Source of the DNA: an uncultured Christensenellaceae bacterium
Lineage (GTDB): Bacteria > Bacillota > Clostridia > Christensenellales > Borkfalkiaceae
Reading direction: 5' to 3'
Length of the DNA stretch: 64,000 bases
NCBI GenBank assembly: GCA_910586985.1
Contig: CAJUKK010000011.1
Location: 21,548 to 85,547 of the forward strand
Position 1 is the stretch's first letter, and every line of letters starts with the position of its first letter. The notes beneath the pieces are model-generated. The model ran no database searches, was not told where the DNA came from, and saw only the letters and a program-made list of their open reading frames with translations. Position numbers and translations under genes: made by a program. Below, in pieces: positions 1 to 8,449 of the stretch.

Positions 1-101
1 ACGGAATGCATCCCATGGTTGCGGGAGCTACTTTAATTGCCGATTCATGGTTGGAGCTGTTCGAGAAAAGTATTTTGAGCGGCATGGAGAGTTTTTCATG
101 A
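1..101 (+). CDS. 3' end of an SGNH/GDSL-like esterase (partial)
   Basis: Only about 32 C-terminal residues are inside the window, read from base 3 and stopping in a TGA at 99-101 that overlaps the ATG of the next gene (ATGA). The visible residues begin GMHPM and continue to IADSW. The codon before them ends in AC, so it may be Asp, which would give the D-x-x-H-P catalytic block typical of SGNH hydrolases and carbohydrate acetylesterases. This is an inference from a short tail. An acetyl-xylan-type esterase would suit the GH43 genes that follow. Confidence 0.45.
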   Translation, partial: GMHPMVAGATLIADSWLELFEKSILSGMESFS

Positions 102-940
102 AAAGAGACGAAATCCATATCCGCGATCCGTTCGTTTTTGCGGAAAACGGGAAATATTATCTATTGGGGACGACGGGCGGTGACCCTTGGGAGCGCGGCA
201 GCGATTTGGTTTTGTACGTTTCCGAGGATTTGGAGCAGTTTGAAAAGAAATGCGTTTTGGTCACGGACGACTCGCTTTCGTCCTATCAAAATATCTGGGC
301 TCCCGAATTGCACAAATATCGCGATAAATATTATTTGATCGTATCCGCGTATCGTGCGGATTTGGGAAGGGGGAGTATTATTCTCGTTTCGGATGCTCTC
401 GATGAAAATTTCAAAAGGTTGACGGGCGAATATATTACGCCGAAAGGTTGGGGGTGTCTGGACGCGACGCTGTTCGTCTATCGCAATAAACCTTATCTGT
501 GTTTTTCTAACGAGTGGACGACGCCCGTTTCTCATGACGGCGACGGCAGTCTTTTTATCGCGGAAATGAAAGAGGATTTGACCGCATTGATAGGACAGCC
601 GCAGAAAATTATCAGCGGAAAGCAAAGCGGAATTGCCGTTGAAATCGGCGAAGGACAAATAAAGGGATACGTTGCGGAAGGTCCGTGGCTTTACGGAGAA
701 AACGGAAAAATTGTTTTACTGTGGTCTACGATCGGTAAGAACGGATATATGGTCGTTCGCAGTATAAGTGCAAACGGCGTTTTCGGAGAATATATATTTG
801 ATAAAATTTTATTTGACCGTGACGGCGGGCACTGTATGTGTTTTACCGATTTTAAGGGTGAAAGAGTTCTTGCTCTGCACCAACCGAATGTTTCGCCGGA
901 GGAGCGGATGCGGTTGTTTTCTTTGCGGGAACTCGGTTGA
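98..940 (+). CDS. Glycoside hydrolase family 43 enzyme
   Basis: A cytoplasmic five-bladed beta-propeller glycosidase, likely a beta-xylosidase or alpha-arabinofuranosidase acting on imported oligosaccharides. The three acidic residues expected in GH43 are visible: Asp in IRDPFVF near the N terminus (base), Asp in CLDATLF (pKa modulator) and Glu in VAEGPWL (acid). There is no signal peptide. The start at 98 is preferred over the ATG at 47 because it overlaps the upstream stop and homology to the family begins right after it; this gives 280 aa, a normal single-domain length. It is the second gene of the operon and is followed 20 bp later by another GH43. The exact substrate cannot be read. Confidence 0.85.
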   Translation: MKRDEIHIRDPFVFAENGKYYLLGTTGGDPWERGSDLVLYVSEDLEQFEKKCVLVTDDSLSSYQNIWAPELHKYRDKYYLIVSAYRADLGRGSIILVSDALDENFKRLTGEYITPKGWGCLDATLFVYRNKPYLCFSNEWTTPVSHDGDGSLFIAEMKEDLTALIGQPQKIISGKQSGIAVEIGEGQIKGYVAEGPWLYGENGKIVLLWSTIGKNGYMVVRSISANGVFGEYIFDKILFDRDGGHCMCFTDFKGERVLALHQPNVSPEERMRLFSLRELG

Positions 941-960
941 AGGGCATCAAGGAGTAAGTT

Positions 961-1875
961 ATGAAACTGAAATTTTCGGAGAACGCGCGGGGCTTGTCGC
1001 AGCCGGATCCGTATATCATCAAGGCTCACGACGGGAATTATTATATTTACGCGACAGGAGTAGACGGTGTACATGTTTACCGTTCTTCCGCGCTCGACGG
1101 AGTTTGGGAACACCTCGGAACAGGGCTGCAAGAAGAAGATTGCCACGAATTTTGGGCACCGTGCGTCGTGTACGAAAAAGGGCGTTACTATATGTATTAC
1201 TCCTCTTGCCGCAAGGATTGCGACGATATGCACGAGCAAGCAATTAAAGTGGCGGTTTCCGAGCGTCCCGACGGCGGATTCGTTTATCAAAAGACCATGT
1301 TAAAGCCTTTTTCCATCGACGCGCACGTGGTAAAGAACGGCGGGGAATATTTCATCTTTTATTCGACAAACGATTATGAAGCCGCCCGCGCGGGAACGTA
1401 TATCGTCGTCGATAAAATGATTGATATGTTTACAGCGGAAGGGAATCCCGTTGCCGTGGTGCGCCCAACGCTCGACGAGGAAATATTTATGCGCGATCGT
1501 TTCCGTAAAGGGCAGAATTGGCACACGATCGAGGGCGCGTTTTATTTCCGCAAAGGCGACGACCACTACGTGATGTATTCGGGGAACTGTTACCAAAACG
1601 AATCCTATTTTATCGGATACGCACACGCGCAGGGCAGAGAGAACGATTTAACGAAATTGCATTTCCGAAAACATCCGAACGATCATACCTATGCGCCGCT
1701 CTTGTGTAAAAACAGCGAGGAGGCGGGCACGGGACACAACAGCGTGTTGGCGGAAAACGGGAACTATTATATCGTGTACCATGCGCGCGATCTCGACGCG
1801 GACGAAAATAAAGAAACGCGCACGGCGCGGTATCGTTTATTGACTGCATGCGGTCACGAATTAAAATTGATTTAA
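961..1875 (+). CDS. Glycoside hydrolase family 43-like enzyme
   Basis: A second beta-propeller glycosidase of 304 aa, clearly different from the one upstream. Candidate catalytic acids are Asp in QPDPYII, Asp in SIDAHVV and Glu in TIEGAFY. Repeated blade motifs of the type GNYYIYAT, GRYYMYYSS, GEYFIFYS and DHYVMYSG support the propeller fold. There is no signal peptide, so it acts inside the cell. The RBS AAGGAG lies just ahead of the ATG. It is cotranscribed with the uronate genes and probably removes xylose, arabinose or a related side group from oligosaccharides whose uronic acid is then degraded by the downstream enzymes. Confidence 0.82.
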   Translation: MKLKFSENARGLSQPDPYIIKAHDGNYYIYATGVDGVHVYRSSALDGVWEHLGTGLQEEDCHEFWAPCVVYEKGRYYMYYSSCRKDCDDMHEQAIKVAVSERPDGGFVYQKTMLKPFSIDAHVVKNGGEYFIFYSTNDYEAARAGTYIVVDKMIDMFTAEGNPVAVVRPTLDEEIFMRDRFRKGQNWHTIEGAFYFRKGDDHYVMYSGNCYQNESYFIGYAHAQGRENDLTKLHFRKHPNDHTYAPLLCKNSEEAGTGHNSVLAENGNYYIVYHARDLDADENKETRTARYRLLTACGHELKLI

Positions 1876-1893
1876 ATAAGGAGATGATTCTAT

Positions 1894-2745
1894 ATGGCGA
1901 CGATACGGCTTTGTGCGTTTTCGGACGAGGCGGCAGACAGTATAGACGGTCAGATAGCCTCTTTGAAAAGAAATGAAATAAGTTTAACGGAGTTGAGAAG
2001 CGTAGACAAAAAAAACGTTTCGCTTTTTACTGAAGCAGAGGCGGCGGAGTATGCGCGCAAATTGAATGGCGAAGGGATTACCGTTTGGTCGGTCGGCTCG
2101 CCGCTCGGCAAAACGGATATTTCCATCGGGGAAAAAGAATGGACGGAATCGGTAAAACGCATTTGCGGCATTGCCAATGCGCTCGGGACGGAACGGGTGC
2201 GAGCGTTCAGCTTTTTTCATGCGTACGGTCAAGGCGGGCGCGTGATCGAGCGCATGAACCGCGCGGCGGAAATCGCAAAGACTTTCGGCGTTACGCTCTG
2301 CCACGAGAATGAGAAGGACGTCTACGGCGACGTCTACGACCGTGTCTTAGAGCTGATGGAAACGCTCGACGGTTGGAAGTTTATTTACGATCCCGCCAAC
2401 TTTATTCAAGTTGGCGAGCGGGCGGAGCGGACGCTTCCGCTTGCAAAGAGTTGCGAATACTTCCATATTAAAGACGTGATCGTAAAGACGGGCGAACTCG
2501 TGCCCGCGGGCGAGGGCGACGGGGAGATCGGAAAGCTTCTGCAATCGATCGATCGGGATATCGTGCTCACGGTTGAGCCGCACCTTGCGACGTTCTCGTC
2601 CTACGCACAGATCGACGGCAGCGAGATGAAGCTCAAATACCGCTTTGAAAGCAATGCGCAGGCATTCGACGCGGCGGTATCCGCGCTTAAAAAATTGCTC
2701 GATAAAGGCGGTTATCGCCCTTTGAAAGGAGGATATGTAAGATGA
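1894..2745 (+). CDS. Sugar phosphate isomerase/epimerase-like TIM barrel protein
   Basis: A xylose-isomerase-like (AP endonuclease 2 family) TIM barrel of 283 aa. The metal-binding acidic and histidine residues are in the expected order: Glu in CHENEK, Asp in YDPANF, His in YFHIKD and Glu in TVEPHL. Proteins of this family epimerise or isomerise sugars and often stand beside Gfo/Idh/MocA dehydrogenases, as here. The stop overlaps the start of the next gene (ATGA), so the two are translationally coupled. The substrate is unknown; involvement in converting an unusual uronate or keto-sugar is an inference from context. Confidence 0.8.
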   Translation: MATIRLCAFSDEAADSIDGQIASLKRNEISLTELRSVDKKNVSLFTEAEAAEYARKLNGEGITVWSVGSPLGKTDISIGEKEWTESVKRICGIANALGTERVRAFSFFHAYGQGGRVIERMNRAAEIAKTFGVTLCHENEKDVYGDVYDRVLELMETLDGWKFIYDPANFIQVGERAERTLPLAKSCEYFHIKDVIVKTGELVPAGEGDGEIGKLLQSIDRDIVLTVEPHLATFSSYAQIDGSEMKLKYRFESNAQAFDAAVSALKKLLDKGGYRPLKGGYVR

Positions 2746-3515
2746 AGGCAGGAATCAATCTTTTTTCGCTTCGTACGCTTTTGCAGAGCGAGGAGGATTT
2801 CTTCACCACATTGCGCACGCTTGCGGAGATGGGGTATTCGTACGTTCAGATTTCGGGCATGCCCTGGGATGCCGATCTGTTCGCAAGGGGCAGCAAGGAA
2901 TACGGGTTGCCCGTGTATCTCACGCATGCGCCCATGGACAGGATCATAAACGATACCGACGCGCTCATGAAGGAGCACGAGAAATTCGGTTGCAAAAATA
3001 TCGGGCTGGGCATGATGTCCGTCGGGACGGTCGCAGACGAGGACGCATGTAAAGCGTGTATCGGGCAGCTGAACGCCGCGGCGGAGAGAATGCAGGCGCG
3101 GGGCTTCCGCTTTTTCTACCATCACCATCATTTTGAGTTTTATCAGTATCACGGGGAGACGGTGTTCAAGTACATGCTGAAAAACGCGCCCGCGATCTCT
3201 TTTACTGCCGACAAGTATTGGATGCAATACGGCGGGGTAGACCCTGCGGCGTTTTTCGGTAAGCTGAACGGGCGGACGCAGTGCGTGCATTTAAAGGATT
3301 ATCGCATCGATCGCGAAAGAGGCGAGGATTCCGTTTGGCTAAAGCCTGCGTTCGCGCCCGTGGGGAGCGGAACGCTCGATTTTAAGAAAATCGTCGCAGC
3401 GGCGAAACAGGCGGGTGCGGAGTATTTCTTTGTGGAACAGGACGATGCGTGCGACTATCCCGACCCGCTCGGCGAAGCAAAAAAGAGTATCGATTACATT
3501 AAGGAGAATTTATAA
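2742..3515 (+). CDS. Second sugar isomerase/epimerase-like TIM barrel protein
   Basis: A 257-aa TIM barrel of the same superfamily as the preceding gene but only distantly related to it. It shows the metal-site elements YLTHAP, an unusual run of four histidines in FYHHHHFEF, FTADKYW and CVHLKDYR, and a final FVEQDDA strand. The start overlaps the upstream stop by 4 bp behind a good RBS (AAAGGAGG). Two such barrels followed immediately by an oxidoreductase suggest a short oxidation-epimerisation-reduction route for one sugar. The substrate is not identified. Confidence 0.8.
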   Translation: MKAGINLFSLRTLLQSEEDFFTTLRTLAEMGYSYVQISGMPWDADLFARGSKEYGLPVYLTHAPMDRIINDTDALMKEHEKFGCKNIGLGMMSVGTVADEDACKACIGQLNAAAERMQARGFRFFYHHHHFEFYQYHGETVFKYMLKNAPAISFTADKYWMQYGGVDPAAFFGKLNGRTQCVHLKDYRIDRERGEDSVWLKPAFAPVGSGTLDFKKIVAAAKQAGAEYFFVEQDDACDYPDPLGEAKKSIDYIKENL

Positions 3516-3517
3516 AT

Positions 3518-4687
3518 ATGGAAAAGATCAAATTCGGCATTATCGGCGTAGGAAATATGGGCTTGGGACATTTGAAGTCCTTTTACGAAGAGAAGGTGAA
3601 AAACGGCGTTGTGACCGCGATCGCGGATATCAACGAAAAAAAGCTTTCGGCTGCAAAGAGCGCGTGCCCTATGAATTACAAGTGTTATTCGTCGGGCAAC
3701 GAGCTGATTGACAATGCGGACGTGGACGCGGTGATTATCGCTGTGCCGCATTACGGTCATCCCGAGCTGAGTATCCGCGCGCTGAAAAAAGGGATTAACG
3801 TGATTTGCGAAAAGCCCGCGGGCGTGTACACGAAACAGGTGAAGGAGATGAACGTCGTTGCCGAAAAGAGCGATAAACTCTTTACCATGATGTACAACCA
3901 GCGCACCAATCCGCTGTATATCAAAATGCACGACTTGGTGCATAGCGGAGAAATCGGGGAGATCCGCCGCGTGAATTGGATCATTACGAATTGGTTTCGC
4001 ACGCAGTTTTATTACGATTCGGGCTCTTGGCGCGCGACGTGGGCGGGCGAGGGCGGTGGCGTGCTCATGAACCAGTGCCCGCACCAGCTCGATTTGTTGC
4101 AGTGGATCTGCGGCATGATGCCCGTTAAAATGCGCGCGTTCTGCCATTTCGGGAAGTGGCACGATATCGAGGTAGAGGACGACGTTACGGCATATATGGA
4201 ATTTCCGAACGGAGCGACGGGTTCGTTTGTAACCTGTACGGCAGACACGCCGGGCACGAACCGTTTTGAAATCATAGGAAGTAAAGGAAAAATTGTCTGC
4301 GAAAAGGACGAACTTACCGTAAGCAGAACGGGAGTCGACGTAAACGAATTTTTAAAAAAGGCAATGGGAGGATTCGACGAGCCGAAGTGCGAAACGGAAG
4401 TGATCAAGCAGAGCGGCAACAACCCGCAGCACGTTGGAATACTCAATAACTTCGCCAATGCTGTTTTGGGGTTAGAACCGTTTTATGTAGACGGTAAAGA
4501 GGGTTTGAAGTGCGTGGAGCTCATCGATTCCATGTTGCTCTCCACATGGCTCGATAAAACGGTAACTCTTCCCGTAGACGACGAATTATATTGGGAAGAG
4601 CTTCAAAAGCACATCGCTACTTCAAAAATCAAATCGGGCGAAGATATTTTGATCGACAATTCCATGTCGTTCGGCGGAACAAAGTAA
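3518..4687 (+). CDS. Gfo/Idh/MocA family NAD(P)-dependent oxidoreductase
   Basis: A 389-aa two-domain sugar dehydrogenase. The N-terminal Rossmann fold carries GIIGVGNMGLGHLKS as the dinucleotide loop, and the family motif ICEKPAG with its conserved lysine lies near residue 104. The C-terminal half is the mixed alpha/beta substrate domain, with a W-R-x-x-W-x-G-E-G-G-G loop. It starts 2 bp after the preceding stop. It probably oxidises or reduces a sugar handled by the two neighbouring TIM-barrel proteins. Its stop codon TAA shares its last A with the ATG of uxaC. Confidence 0.87.
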   Translation: MEKIKFGIIGVGNMGLGHLKSFYEEKVKNGVVTAIADINEKKLSAAKSACPMNYKCYSSGNELIDNADVDAVIIAVPHYGHPELSIRALKKGINVICEKPAGVYTKQVKEMNVVAEKSDKLFTMMYNQRTNPLYIKMHDLVHSGEIGEIRRVNWIITNWFRTQFYYDSGSWRATWAGEGGGVLMNQCPHQLDLLQWICGMMPVKMRAFCHFGKWHDIEVEDDVTAYMEFPNGATGSFVTCTADTPGTNRFEIIGSKGKIVCEKDELTVSRTGVDVNEFLKKAMGGFDEPKCETEVIKQSGNNPQHVGILNNFANAVLGLEPFYVDGKEGLKCVELIDSMLLSTWLDKTVTLPVDDELYWEELQKHIATSKIKSGEDILIDNSMSFGGTK

Positions 4688-6015
4688 TGGAAGAATTTTT
4701 CGGGAACAAGTTATTGCTTGGCGGTGCGAGCGCGGAAAAGATATACGCAGAGGTAAAGGATCTGCCGATCATCGACTATCACTGTCATTTGGACGAGGAC
4801 AAGATTGCCTCGAATGCAGAGTTTGAAAATATCGGGGAGCTGTGGCTTGCGGGCGATCACTATAAATGGCGGGCGATGCGACTTTGCGGCGTGGACGAGG
4901 AGTATATTACGGGGAGCGCGAGCTTTCACGATAAGTTTATAAAATATGCGGAAATTTTGCCGCAGCTTGTCGGCAATCCGCTGTACTATTGGACGCACCT
5001 CGAATTGAAGCAAATTTTCGGGATAGGCGAGCCTTTAAACGCGGCGAGCGCAGAGCGGATTTGGGAGCAGGCGAACGATAAATTGCAAACGTTGCGCGTG
5101 CAGGATTTATTAAAACAGTTCCGCGTGGAATACGTGGCGACGACGGACGATCCGACGAGCGAATTAAAGGAGCACGGGCAATACGGCAACACGCGCGTTG
5201 CGCCCACCTTCCGCCCCGATAAGCTGTATTCTTTGGACAGGGAATATTTACGGCAGCTCGGCAAAAGCGCGGGCGTGGAAATCAAAACACTTGACGGTTT
5301 GCTTTTAGCAATCACAAAGCGGCTTGACTATTTTGTGTCGAGGGGTTGCAAGATTTCCGATCACGGCTTTGAGAAATTCCCCAAACGCTATGCAAGCAAG
5401 GCGGAGGCGGAGAAAATTTTTGTTGACCGCGACGGGGCGGACGAAAAGGGCAAGGACGCGTTTTTTGGCTTTTTGCTCGCATGGCTTGCAAAGGAATACG
5501 CCAAGCGCGGTATGCTCATGCAGATCCATTTTTCCGTTGTGCGTAACAACAATGCCGCCATGTACGAAAAGTGCGGCGTAGATAGCGGCTTTGATCTCAT
5601 CTCCGAGGAGCAGAGCGTAAAAGATTTGATTGCGTTCTTCAATCAAGTCAAGGACGAAGCGCGTCCGCAGACGGTATTATATACGCTCAACGATAATAAC
5701 CTCTCTACAATTGCGGCGGTAACGGGCGCGTTCCGTAACGTAAGAATGGGCGCGGCGTGGTGGTTTAACGACACAGTGGAGGGCATTAAAAAGAATCTTT
5801 CGGTGATTTCGGAGTATTCCGCGCTGGGAACAAATTTCGGAATGCTCACAGACAGTCGTTCTTTTCCCTCCTACGTGCGTTTCGATTTCTTCCGTAGAAT
5901 TCTCTCGGACTATCTCGGGAATTTTGTGGAAAAGGTTGAATATCCGTTGGGCGCGGCAATTCAGACGGCAAAGAACATTTGCTATTATAACGTGAAAGGA
6001 GCACTCGGCTTATGA
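4687..6015 (+). CDS. uxaC: Glucuronate isomerase
   Basis: Converts D-glucuronate to D-fructuronate, or galacturonate to tagaturonate, as the first step of hexuronate catabolism. The 442-aa length fits the family. The N-terminal metal site IIDYHCHLD is visible near residue 20, and so is the conserved block VEYVATTDDPTSEL with its paired aspartates. Later conserved pieces are MQIHFSVVRNNN and the C-terminal TDSRSFPSYVRFDFFRR. The start at 4687 overlaps the previous stop (TAATG) and begins MEEFFG; a longer in-frame extension upstream lies inside the previous gene and is not used. The last codons overlap the start of uxuA. Confidence 0.95.
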   Translation: MEEFFGNKLLLGGASAEKIYAEVKDLPIIDYHCHLDEDKIASNAEFENIGELWLAGDHYKWRAMRLCGVDEEYITGSASFHDKFIKYAEILPQLVGNPLYYWTHLELKQIFGIGEPLNAASAERIWEQANDKLQTLRVQDLLKQFRVEYVATTDDPTSELKEHGQYGNTRVAPTFRPDKLYSLDREYLRQLGKSAGVEIKTLDGLLLAITKRLDYFVSRGCKISDHGFEKFPKRYASKAEAEKIFVDRDGADEKGKDAFFGFLLAWLAKEYAKRGMLMQIHFSVVRNNNAAMYEKCGVDSGFDLISEEQSVKDLIAFFNQVKDEARPQTVLYTLNDNNLSTIAAVTGAFRNVRMGAAWWFNDTVEGIKKNLSVISEYSALGTNFGMLTDSRSFPSYVRFDFFRRILSDYLGNFVEKVEYPLGAAIQTAKNICYYNVKGALGL

Positions 6016-7046
6016 AAATGACCTTCCGTTGGTATGGCGAGACGGACTGTATTCCGCTTGAATACATTAAGCAGATTCAAGGCATGAGCGGGGTCGTCAC
6101 CGCGGTGTACGATACGCCCGTGGGCGAGGTATGGGAGCTTGACAAGATACAGAGATTAAAGAGCTTGTGCGACAAAGCGGGCTTGGAAATGGAGGTCATC
6201 GAAAGCGTTCCCGTGCACGAGGATATCAAGCTCGGCAAGCCTACGAGGGATAAGCTGATCGCCAACTACGCGCAGACAATTAAAAATCTGGGCAAAGTCG
6301 GCGTGAAGTGCATCTGCTATAACTTTATGCCCGTGTTCGATTGGTTTCGCACGAACTTGCACTTTCGGCACGCGGACGGGAGCGAATCGCTCTCGTACAG
6401 CGAGGCAGATTTCAACAAGCTCGATAAGCACAACTTGCGCCTGCCCGGTTGGGACGAGAGCTACACAAGCGAAGAATTGAACGGCTTGCTCGCCGAGTAC
6501 AAGGGCATGACGCACGAAAAGCTGTTTGAGAATTTGATCTATTTTTTAAACGGCATTATGCCTACGTGTGATGAAACGGGGATCAATATGGCAATTCACC
6601 CCGACGATCCGCCTTGGGATATCTTCGATTTGCCGCGCATTGTCGGCAAGGAGGAGGATTACGACAGACTGTTCAAAGCCGTTCCCAATCCGCACAACGG
6701 CATTACGTTCTGCACGGGAAGTCTCGGCGCAGGGAGATTTAACGATCTGCCCAAGATGGCAAAAAGTTACGCAAAGCGCATTTACTTCGCGCATTTGCGG
6801 CAGCTCAAATTTGTGAACGAAACGGACTTTTACGAGAACGGACACCAGACGCAGGAGGGCAACGTCGATATTTACGCAATCGTAAAGGCTCTTGTAAAAG
6901 GCGGATTTAACGGTTACGTCCGTCCCGATCACGGCAGAAACATCTGGGGCGAGGCGGGCAAACCCGGTTACGGACTGTACGACAGAGCTTTGGGCGCGGC
7001 GTATTTAAGCGGATTGTTCGAGGCGATCGAAAAGGAGGAGGAATAA
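6012..7046 (+). CDS. uxuA: Mannonate dehydratase
   Basis: Dehydrates D-mannonate to 2-keto-3-deoxygluconate. The 344-aa protein begins with the family signature MTFRWYG and shows YNFMPVFDW. It also has the metal-ligand block NMAIHPDDPPW, the FCTGSLG segment and the C-terminal GYVRPDHGR. The start ATG overlaps the uxaC stop (ATGA) behind AAAGGAG. In this operon it acts after uxaC and the SDR reductase encoded next, although it is placed between them, an order common in Firmicutes. Confidence 0.95.
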   Translation: MKMTFRWYGETDCIPLEYIKQIQGMSGVVTAVYDTPVGEVWELDKIQRLKSLCDKAGLEMEVIESVPVHEDIKLGKPTRDKLIANYAQTIKNLGKVGVKCICYNFMPVFDWFRTNLHFRHADGSESLSYSEADFNKLDKHNLRLPGWDESYTSEELNGLLAEYKGMTHEKLFENLIYFLNGIMPTCDETGINMAIHPDDPPWDIFDLPRIVGKEEDYDRLFKAVPNPHNGITFCTGSLGAGRFNDLPKMAKSYAKRIYFAHLRQLKFVNETDFYENGHQTQEGNVDIYAIVKALVKGGFNGYVRPDHGRNIWGEAGKPGYGLYDRALGAAYLSGLFEAIEKEEE

Positions 7047-7047
7047 T

Positions 7048-7896
7048 ATGAAATTACCCATTCAAGTAAACGACTTAAAAAATAAAGTGGCGGTTATCAC
7101 GGGCGCGGGCGGCGTGCTTTGCTCGATGATGGCAAAGGCGCTTGCTTCGGCGGGTGCGAAAGTCGCGCTTTTAGACAGGAGCGACAAGGCGCAGCAGTTT
7201 GCAGACGAGATCAAAGCCGAGGGCGGCACGGCAAAGCGGTACTATGCGGACGTTTTGAAAAAAGAAACGCTCGCCGCTTGCCATGCAGAAATTTTGAAGG
7301 ACTTCGGCAAGTGCGATATTTTAATTAACGGCGCGGGCGGGAACAACCCCGCGGCGACGACGGATAAGGAATATTTCGAACTCGGCGATTTGGATGCGGA
7401 AACGAAGTCCTTTTTCGATTTGACGGAGGAGGGCGTTTCCTCGGTGTTCAATCTCAATTTTTTGGGAACGCTACTTCCCACGCAGGAGTTTGCCAAAGAC
7501 ATGGTTGGGAGAAAAGGTTGTTCGGTGTTGAATATTTCGAGCATGAACGCTTTTACTCCGCTTACGAAAATTCCCGCATATTCGGGCGCGAAAGCCGCGA
7601 TTTCCAACTTTACGCAGTGGCTCGCGGTGCATTTTTCAAAAGTCGGCGTAAGGGTGAACGCAATCGCCCCCGGGTTCTTCTCCACGGCGCAGAATAAAAA
7701 GCTGTTGTGGAACGACGACGGCACGCCGACCGTGCGCACGGGCAAAATTTTTGCCGCAACGCCCATGGGCAGATTCGGCGAAACGGAGGAATTGCTCGGT
7801 TCTGTGTTGTTCCTCTTGTCGGAAGAGGCGGCAGGCTTTATCACGGGCGTGGTGCTGCCCATTGACGGCGGTTTTTCGGCATATTCGGGGGTATAG
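7048..7896 (+). CDS. SDR-family fructuronate reductase (D-mannonate oxidoreductase)
   Basis: A 282-aa short-chain dehydrogenase. It has a glycine-rich cofactor loop VAVITGAGGVL near residue 15, a following acidic residue in LLDRS, the NGAGG strand, catalytic Ser in LNISSMN and the YSGAK active-site pair. It sits one base after uxuA and before eda. Firmicutes such as Bacillus use an SDR enzyme for the fructuronate to mannonate step instead of the long-chain UxuB of enterobacteria, so that function is assigned from context. A gluconate-type dehydrogenase role cannot be excluded. Confidence 0.85.
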   Translation: MKLPIQVNDLKNKVAVITGAGGVLCSMMAKALASAGAKVALLDRSDKAQQFADEIKAEGGTAKRYYADVLKKETLAACHAEILKDFGKCDILINGAGGNNPAATTDKEYFELGDLDAETKSFFDLTEEGVSSVFNLNFLGTLLPTQEFAKDMVGRKGCSVLNISSMNAFTPLTKIPAYSGAKAAISNFTQWLAVHFSKVGVRVNAIAPGFFSTAQNKKLLWNDDGTPTVRTGKIFAATPMGRFGETEELLGSVLFLLSEEAAGFITGVVLPIDGGFSAYSGV

Positions 7897-7897
7897 C

Positions 7898-8449
7898 ATG
7901 CAAAAGTTAATACCGGTAGTGGTGATAAAAGAGTTAAAAGACACAAAAATTATTTTAAGCGCATTGCAAAAAGAGGGGATATATTGCGCGGAAATTACTT
8001 TCCGTACGGCGTGCGCCGAGGAGGCAATTAAACTTGCCGTTCAAGAATTTCCCGATATGGAAATCGGCGCGGGCACGGTGATAGGCGGCGAGCAGTGCGA
8101 AAGGGCGTTGAACGCGGGCGCGAAGTTTATCGTGTCCCCCGGACTTTCGGGAGACGTTGCGCTTATCTGTAAACAAAACAACGTACCTTATTACCCCGGT
8201 TGCGTCACGCCGACGGAAATTATGCGGGCGTTGTCGCTCGGAATTACGACTGTGAAGTTTTTCCCCGCGAACGTGTACGGGGGCTTAAAGGCGATGAAGG
8301 CGCTTGCCGCGCCCTTCCCGCAGATAAAGTTTATTCCCACGGGCGGGGTAAACAGAGAAAACTTAGACGAATTTTTAAGCTGGGATAAAATCGCGGCGGT
8401 TGGCGGCAGTTTCTTTGTAGAGGAGGCAATGCAAAAATGGGCAAAATAA
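7898..8449 (+). CDS. eda: KDPG/KHG aldolase
   Basis: Cleaves 2-keto-3-deoxy-6-phosphogluconate to pyruvate and glyceraldehyde-3-phosphate. The 183-aa protein shows the family pattern: PVVVIK at the start, CAEITFRT with the catalytic Glu, EIGAGTV, AKFIVSPG, the YYPGCVTPTEI segment, and the Schiff-base lysine in VKFFPA. FIPTGGV binds the phosphate. The start at 7898 lies one base after the previous stop. The 3' end overlaps kdgK by 13 bp, so the two are coupled. Confidence 0.94.
   Translation: MQKLIPVVVIKELKDTKIILSALQKEGIYCAEITFRTACAEEAIKLAVQEFPDMEIGAGTVIGGEQCERALNAGAKFIVSPGLSGDVALICKQNNVPYYPGCVTPTEIMRALSLGITTVKFFPANVYGGLKAMKALAAPFPQIKFIPTGGVNRENLDEFLSWDKIAAVGGSFFVEEAMQKWAK

Noticed and set aside
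161..658. Long minus-strand open frame across the first GH43 gene
   Set aside because: It lies opposite a gene with clear catalytic motifs, has no RBS and encodes no recognisable fold; it is a shadow of codon bias.
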